A DNA stretch of 8,538 bases from an uncultured Aliterella sp. GTDB lineage: Bacteria; Cyanobacteriota; Cyanobacteriia; Cyanobacteriales; Chroococcidiopsidaceae. This document shows, piece after piece, positions 6,072 through 8,538 of the stretch. A program made the position numbers and the translations under genes. Positions within the stretch are counted from its first letter, which is position 1, and each line of letters starts with the position of its first letter. The notes below the pieces were generated by a model. That model did no database searches, was not told where the DNA came from, and saw only the letters and a list, made by a program, of their open reading frames with translations. The stretch covers positions 1-8,538 of the forward strand of contig CAJQOK010000312.1 in assembly GCA_905479905.1 (NCBI GenBank), given 5' to 3'.

Positions 6072-7010
6072 TCACCATTCGATTGTAGTTTGATAAAATG
6101 GCAACAAATTTGCTGTAATAACCTTAAACAAAAGGTATAGTTTTAACCTACCTAACTGCAACAAAGATGAGTCTTGCTTGAAATACTTAAATAGTACCTT
6201 AGCTGCCTTCAAACCTCTTTGACGTTTCACGTTGTCTTGTAATGCTTTATACATTAAAAACTTGTACAAAAAGCCCAAAGATTCTTTTTTGAGGTACTGC
6301 AAAGATTCCGGTGCTTGGCTGTAAGCTCGTTCAATAACTTGCAAAGAGGCTATTTCCATTTTAGAAATATTAGCAGACATAGAGTAGGGAGATATTCGGT
6401 ACAAAACTTGAGGACGAGGAACGGCCACAAATTCATACAAAGCTGCCAGTCGCAGCCACATATCCCAATCTTCTGCGGAATTTAAAGATTCATCAAACCC
6501 ACCTACTTGAGTCAAAGATTGAGAGCGAATTAAAGTGTTAGAACCGCAAGCTAAGAAATTACCAACTAAAAGCCTTTCATAGATATTTCCGTTACAGGAA
6601 GTATAAGAAGCTGGTCTTAAGAATTTTCCGTACTCATCAATATGGTCAGTCCAGCTATAAGCAACGGCGGCTTGCGGGTTTTGCTGCAATGCCTCTAATT
6701 GCGCCTCTAATTTGTCATTAGTCCAAAGATCGTCAGCATCTAAAAAAGCAATAAATTCGCCGCAAGCACGGTCAAAACCGCGATTACGACTTGCAGATAG
6801 ACCAGCATTTGCATAACAAAATACTTTTATTCTCGGATCTTGAATGCTATTAATAATTGCTAAAGTATCATCAGTAGAACCATCGTTGATCGCAATTATT
6901 TCAAAATTTTGATAGGTCTGTTGTAAGACCGATTCAATCGTTTCTTTAATTGTTTTTGCACCATTATAAACTGGAATAACTACAGAGATAATTGGTGTAC
7001 TGTTAATCAT
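6072..7010 (-). CDS. Glycosyltransferase family 2 (GT-A fold) protein
   Basis: The 312-residue protein has all the expected GT2 motifs. These are ISVVIPVYNGAKTIKETI at the start, INDGSTDD (41-48), the DXD site FLDADDLW (89-96), ACGSNTLIR (154-162) and the catalytic-base region SAEDWDMWLR (178-187). It is close in layout to the GT2 at 4832-5773, including the Cys-Gly-Ser before the second half, and the two are probably paralogues. The last ~90 residues are a basic, aromatic-rich helical tail (YKFLMYKALQ...LKLYLLFKV). The tail might lie against the membrane, but it has no clear transmembrane span. The ATG overlaps the stop codon of the upstream GT4 gene (ATGA) and is preceded by a perfect AGGAGGT. 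The pair is therefore almost certainly cotranscribed and translationally coupled. Substrate unknown. Confidence 0.92.
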   Translation of the reverse strand: MINSTPIISVVIPVYNGAKTIKETIESVLQQTYQNFEIIAINDGSTDDTLAIINSIQDPRIKVFCYANAGLSASRNRGFDRACGEFIAFLDADDLWTNDKLEAQLEALQQNPQAAVAYSWTDHIDEYGKFLRPASYTSCNGNIYERLLVGNFLACGSNTLIRSQSLTQVGGFDESLNSAEDWDMWLRLAALYEFVAVPRPQVLYRISPYSMSANISKMEIASLQVIERAYSQAPESLQYLKKESLGFLYKFLMYKALQDNVKRQRGLKAAKVLFKYFKQDSSLLQLGRLKLYLLFKVITANLLPFYQTTIEW

Positions 7011-8176
7011 AATACCTCCTGAATTAATTTTTTAGCAGTTTGCCCAGCTACCGACCAATTTAAGCGAGTTTGATATTCGTTAAATGAAGAATGGGCTAAT
7101 TGTTTGTAATCTTTGTAATTATTCATTAGTGAAGCAATGTAATTACAGTACTCAGTAATATTTGCAGTTAGGGAGAATGTTTTGCCATTACGATTGTGCT
7201 TGATTATAGTTGGAATACCTCCCACTTGCGTACCAATACAAGGTAGTCCAAAGGAATTAGCTTCACAAAAAACGTGCGGAGAAAAGTCTGCTCTCGAAGG
7301 CAAAACTAAAAAATGAGCCTCAGCAAATAACTTATTAATTTTATTTAAACCTTCCCGCGTATATTTGGGTATAAAACCTAACTTTTTCACGTAACTAGGT
7401 AAAAGAGCTTCAGCTTCAGGTTCACAACCAACTACAGTCAATTCTGTTTCTATTCCCCTAGAGTTCAATTCCTCAGCTATCTTAAAGGCGATATCTCCAC
7501 CTTTTCTAATCCAGTCCACGCCGACAAATAGTAGCTTGCAGCATTCGTTGTTTTTTGCTTCGACTATACTGTTGATATCCTCAAAGTCGCGATTAGTCTC
7601 TAAATTTGCTCCCCAAGGAACTACCGCAACTTTAGCAGGATCGATACCATAAGTTTCAATGGCTGTTTGTGCCGCCCAATCTGACAAAAAAATCAATAAC
7701 CCGCATCTTTCTAATGCCAGCTTTTCCATTGCATATAAGCGATCGCTCGTTTCCTTTGCTAAATTACTCAACCAAGGATAAAAATCGATAGATGCACATA
7801 GGGGCGCATCTGTCCACAGTACTATAGGCTGCTTGCATTCAAGGTAACTAATAGGAATGCTATTTTCTGGACACAGCACTACATTGGAGTTGAATTTAGC
7901 TAGTTTCGGCAACACTTGAGCGCAGTATTTTTCTAGGACTGATGGCTCTAAAAAGGAGAAATAGTCTTTGTTGAATAGCTTTTGATTCAAGTGCCACTTC
8001 AATTTATGGCTAAATGACGGCTTAATTTCTTCTAACGGGCCGAGATAATCTAGGTGTGTAGATTGAGACTCTAAGGTTTTAGCTAAATGATAGCCTGCAC
8101 CGCAAAGACCAGCTTTCTGTTTGGGCCACTTCGCTGAATCTAAAACATCGTAGCTAGTCAAATAGGCTATTCGCAT
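7007..8176 (-). CDS. Glycosyltransferase family 4-like (GT-B fold) protein
   Basis: This 389-residue protein has GT-B architecture. The N-terminal domain starts MRIAYLTSYDVLD with a glycine-containing loop (GLCGAGYHLAKTL, 23-35). The linker region is IFLSDWAAQTAIETYGI (162-178), then VAVVPWGANLE (183-193). The donor domain has LLFVGVDWIRKGG (215-227), ELTVVG (245-250), LPSRADFSPHVFCEANSFG (292-310) and GTQVGGIPTII (315-325). The signature pair is Asp297-x7-Glu305 instead of the usual E-x7-E. The nucleotide-sugar donor and the acceptor are unknown. No membrane helix is seen. It is the first gene of the leftward glycosyltransferase block and ends in an ATGA overlap with the next GT2. The start at 8176 has only a modest AGGA ribosome site, 12 nt away. 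One HIP1 octamer lies inside (7739-7746). Confidence 0.9.
   Translation of the reverse strand: MRIAYLTSYDVLDSAKWPKQKAGLCGAGYHLAKTLESQSTHLDYLGPLEEIKPSFSHKLKWHLNQKLFNKDYFSFLEPSVLEKYCAQVLPKLAKFNSNVVLCPENSIPISYLECKQPIVLWTDAPLCASIDFYPWLSNLAKETSDRLYAMEKLALERCGLLIFLSDWAAQTAIETYGIDPAKVAVVPWGANLETNRDFEDINSIVEAKNNECCKLLFVGVDWIRKGGDIAFKIAEELNSRGIETELTVVGCEPEAEALLPSYVKKLGFIPKYTREGLNKINKLFAEAHFLVLPSRADFSPHVFCEANSFGLPCIGTQVGGIPTIIKHNRNGKTFSLTANITEYCNYIASLMNNYKDYKQLAHSSFNEYQTRLNWSVAGQTAKKLIQEVL
7014..7020 (-). promoter_or_regulatory. Perfect Shine-Dalgarno inside the 3' end of the upstream GT4 gene
   Basis: The minus strand reads AGGAGGT, within the Gln-Glu-Val codons just before the GT4 stop. It lies only 3-4 nt before the ATG at 7010. 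It fixes that start and indicates coupled translation, although the spacing is shorter than usual. Confidence 0.8.
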
Positions 8177-8246
8177 GAATATATAATTTCCTTACCTAGC
8201 GATTGTTAACTATTGCCAATTTGTATGAACTTATCCTAATTATGTT

Positions 8247-8276
8247 AGTATCCGTTTTACTAATTTGGTTTGACAA
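8247..8276 (-). promoter_or_regulatory. Candidate promoter of the glycosyltransferase block
   Basis: On the minus strand, TTGTCA (8271-8276, five of six matches) is followed after 18 bp by GATACT (8247-8252, four of six matches). Transcription would start near 8240, leaving a leader of about 65 nt before the ATG at 8176. The -35 overlaps a TTGACA on the plus strand (8270-8275) that has only a poor -10 partner. Confidence 0.35.
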
Positions 8277-8442
8277 TAAGTTAGATATTATTGTTACTTT
8301 AGAGAAGAAAAATAAATGAAAATAATTACAAATAGTAGTGTATTTTGATCGTAAATCAGTATAAAGTAAGAACTACTGAGAAAAGAAAAATAAGATTGGG
8401 TTGCTTACGAGGTAAGGGTTTTGGGTGTTGAAACCAATAAAA

Positions 8443-8480
8443 AATAACCGAGGTAGAAAATGCTTTCTACCTCGGTTATT
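8443..8480 (-). terminator. Strong intrinsic terminator-type hairpin, oriented leftward
   Basis: The arms are 8443-8459 (AATAACCGAGGTAGAAA) and 8464-8480. They pair perfectly over 17 bp around a 4-nt loop. Read on the minus strand the stem runs straight into a U-rich tail (TTATTTTTTATT). On the plus strand the following bases are A-rich first, so the minus direction fits better. It would end a transcript coming from beyond the right edge and shield the glycosyltransferase block from read-through. Confidence 0.75.
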
Positions 8481-8503
8481 AAAATTTAATTGTGTTTAAT
8501 GTC

Positions 8504-8538
8504 TAACTTTTTTGACCTGATTCATTTTGCATTTTGTG
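8504..8538 (-). other. Possible 3' end of a leftward gene cut by the right edge
   Basis: The hairpin at 8443-8480 implies a leftward gene ending just to its right. Two minus-strand frames stay open to the window edge. One ends in a TAG at 8504-8506 (last residues KMQNESGQKS), the other in a TAA at 8496-8498 (last residues KMNQVKKVRH). About 12 codons are too few to choose between them or to name a product. Confidence 0.25.

Larger units (their letters stand above)
8177..8538. other. AT-rich intergenic region at right edge
   Basis: About 360 bp without a convincing complete gene. It holds the candidate promoter near 8247-8276 and the hairpin at 8443-8480. Two small inverted repeats lie between them (CTTAC/GTAAG at 8404-8416 and GGTTT/AAACC at 8417-8435), both too short to call. 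A ten-codon frame at 8316-8348 is not supported as a gene. Confidence 0.7.

Noticed and set aside
8316..8348. Ten-codon frame starting ATG with a purine-rich sequence before it
   Set aside because: Too short, and composition matches the AT-rich background. No sign of coding.
8270..8480. Possible rightward small RNA from the TTGACA at 8270-8275 to the hairpin at 8443-8480
   Set aside because: No convincing -10 follows the TTGACA and the hairpin lacks a U-tract on the plus strand. The leftward terminator reading is better.

Overview
The window looks like cyanobacterial chromosome. The octamer GCGATCGC (HIP1, a hallmark of many cyanobacterial genomes) occurs seven times by my reading: 296-303, 1870-1877, 2023-2030, 2351-2358, 3404-3411, 3820-3827 and 7739-7746. 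The genes are moderately AT-rich, the intergenic DNA is strongly AT-rich, and several gene layouts are cyanobacteria-like. I cannot name the genus from sequence alone.

Left part (1-2580). A TolB/WD40-like beta-propeller protein, cut by the left edge, runs rightward. It meets a leftward gene for a small two-helix membrane protein of 132 residues, and the two stop codons overlap in the same four bases. A 296-bp AT-rich divergent intergenic region follows, with candidate promoters on both sides and an SphR/Pho-box-like cluster of TTAA elements. It leads into a rightward gene for a 378-residue coiled-coil protein of unknown function. The N-terminus of that protein carries a recent tandem duplication of 37-residue period.

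Right part (2587-8176). Five leftward glycosyltransferase genes form what is probably part of an exopolysaccharide, capsule or O-antigen-like surface glycan locus. In order of transcription they are a GT4-type and a GT2-type enzyme (8176 to 6072, ATGA overlap), a single GT2 with its own candidate promoter (5773 to 4832), and a GT2 plus a GT4 (4715 to 2587, GTGA overlap). The proteins lack obvious membrane segments and would act at the cytoplasmic face, presumably adding sugars one after another to a lipid-linked acceptor. No flippase, polymerase, chain-length regulator or sugar-nucleotide synthesis gene is inside the window, so the product cannot be deduced.

Right edge (8177-8538). Non-coding AT-rich DNA holds a candidate promoter for the glycosyltransferase block and a strong 17-bp hairpin with a U-rich tail on the minus strand. 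The hairpin probably terminates a leftward gene lying just beyond the window.

I found no transposase, CRISPR array, tRNA, rRNA, toxin-antitoxin pair or recognisable defence gene. The most unusual item is the repeat-bearing coiled-coil protein with its candidate phosphate-type operator. The rest is a fairly ordinary glycan locus with some details worth checking.
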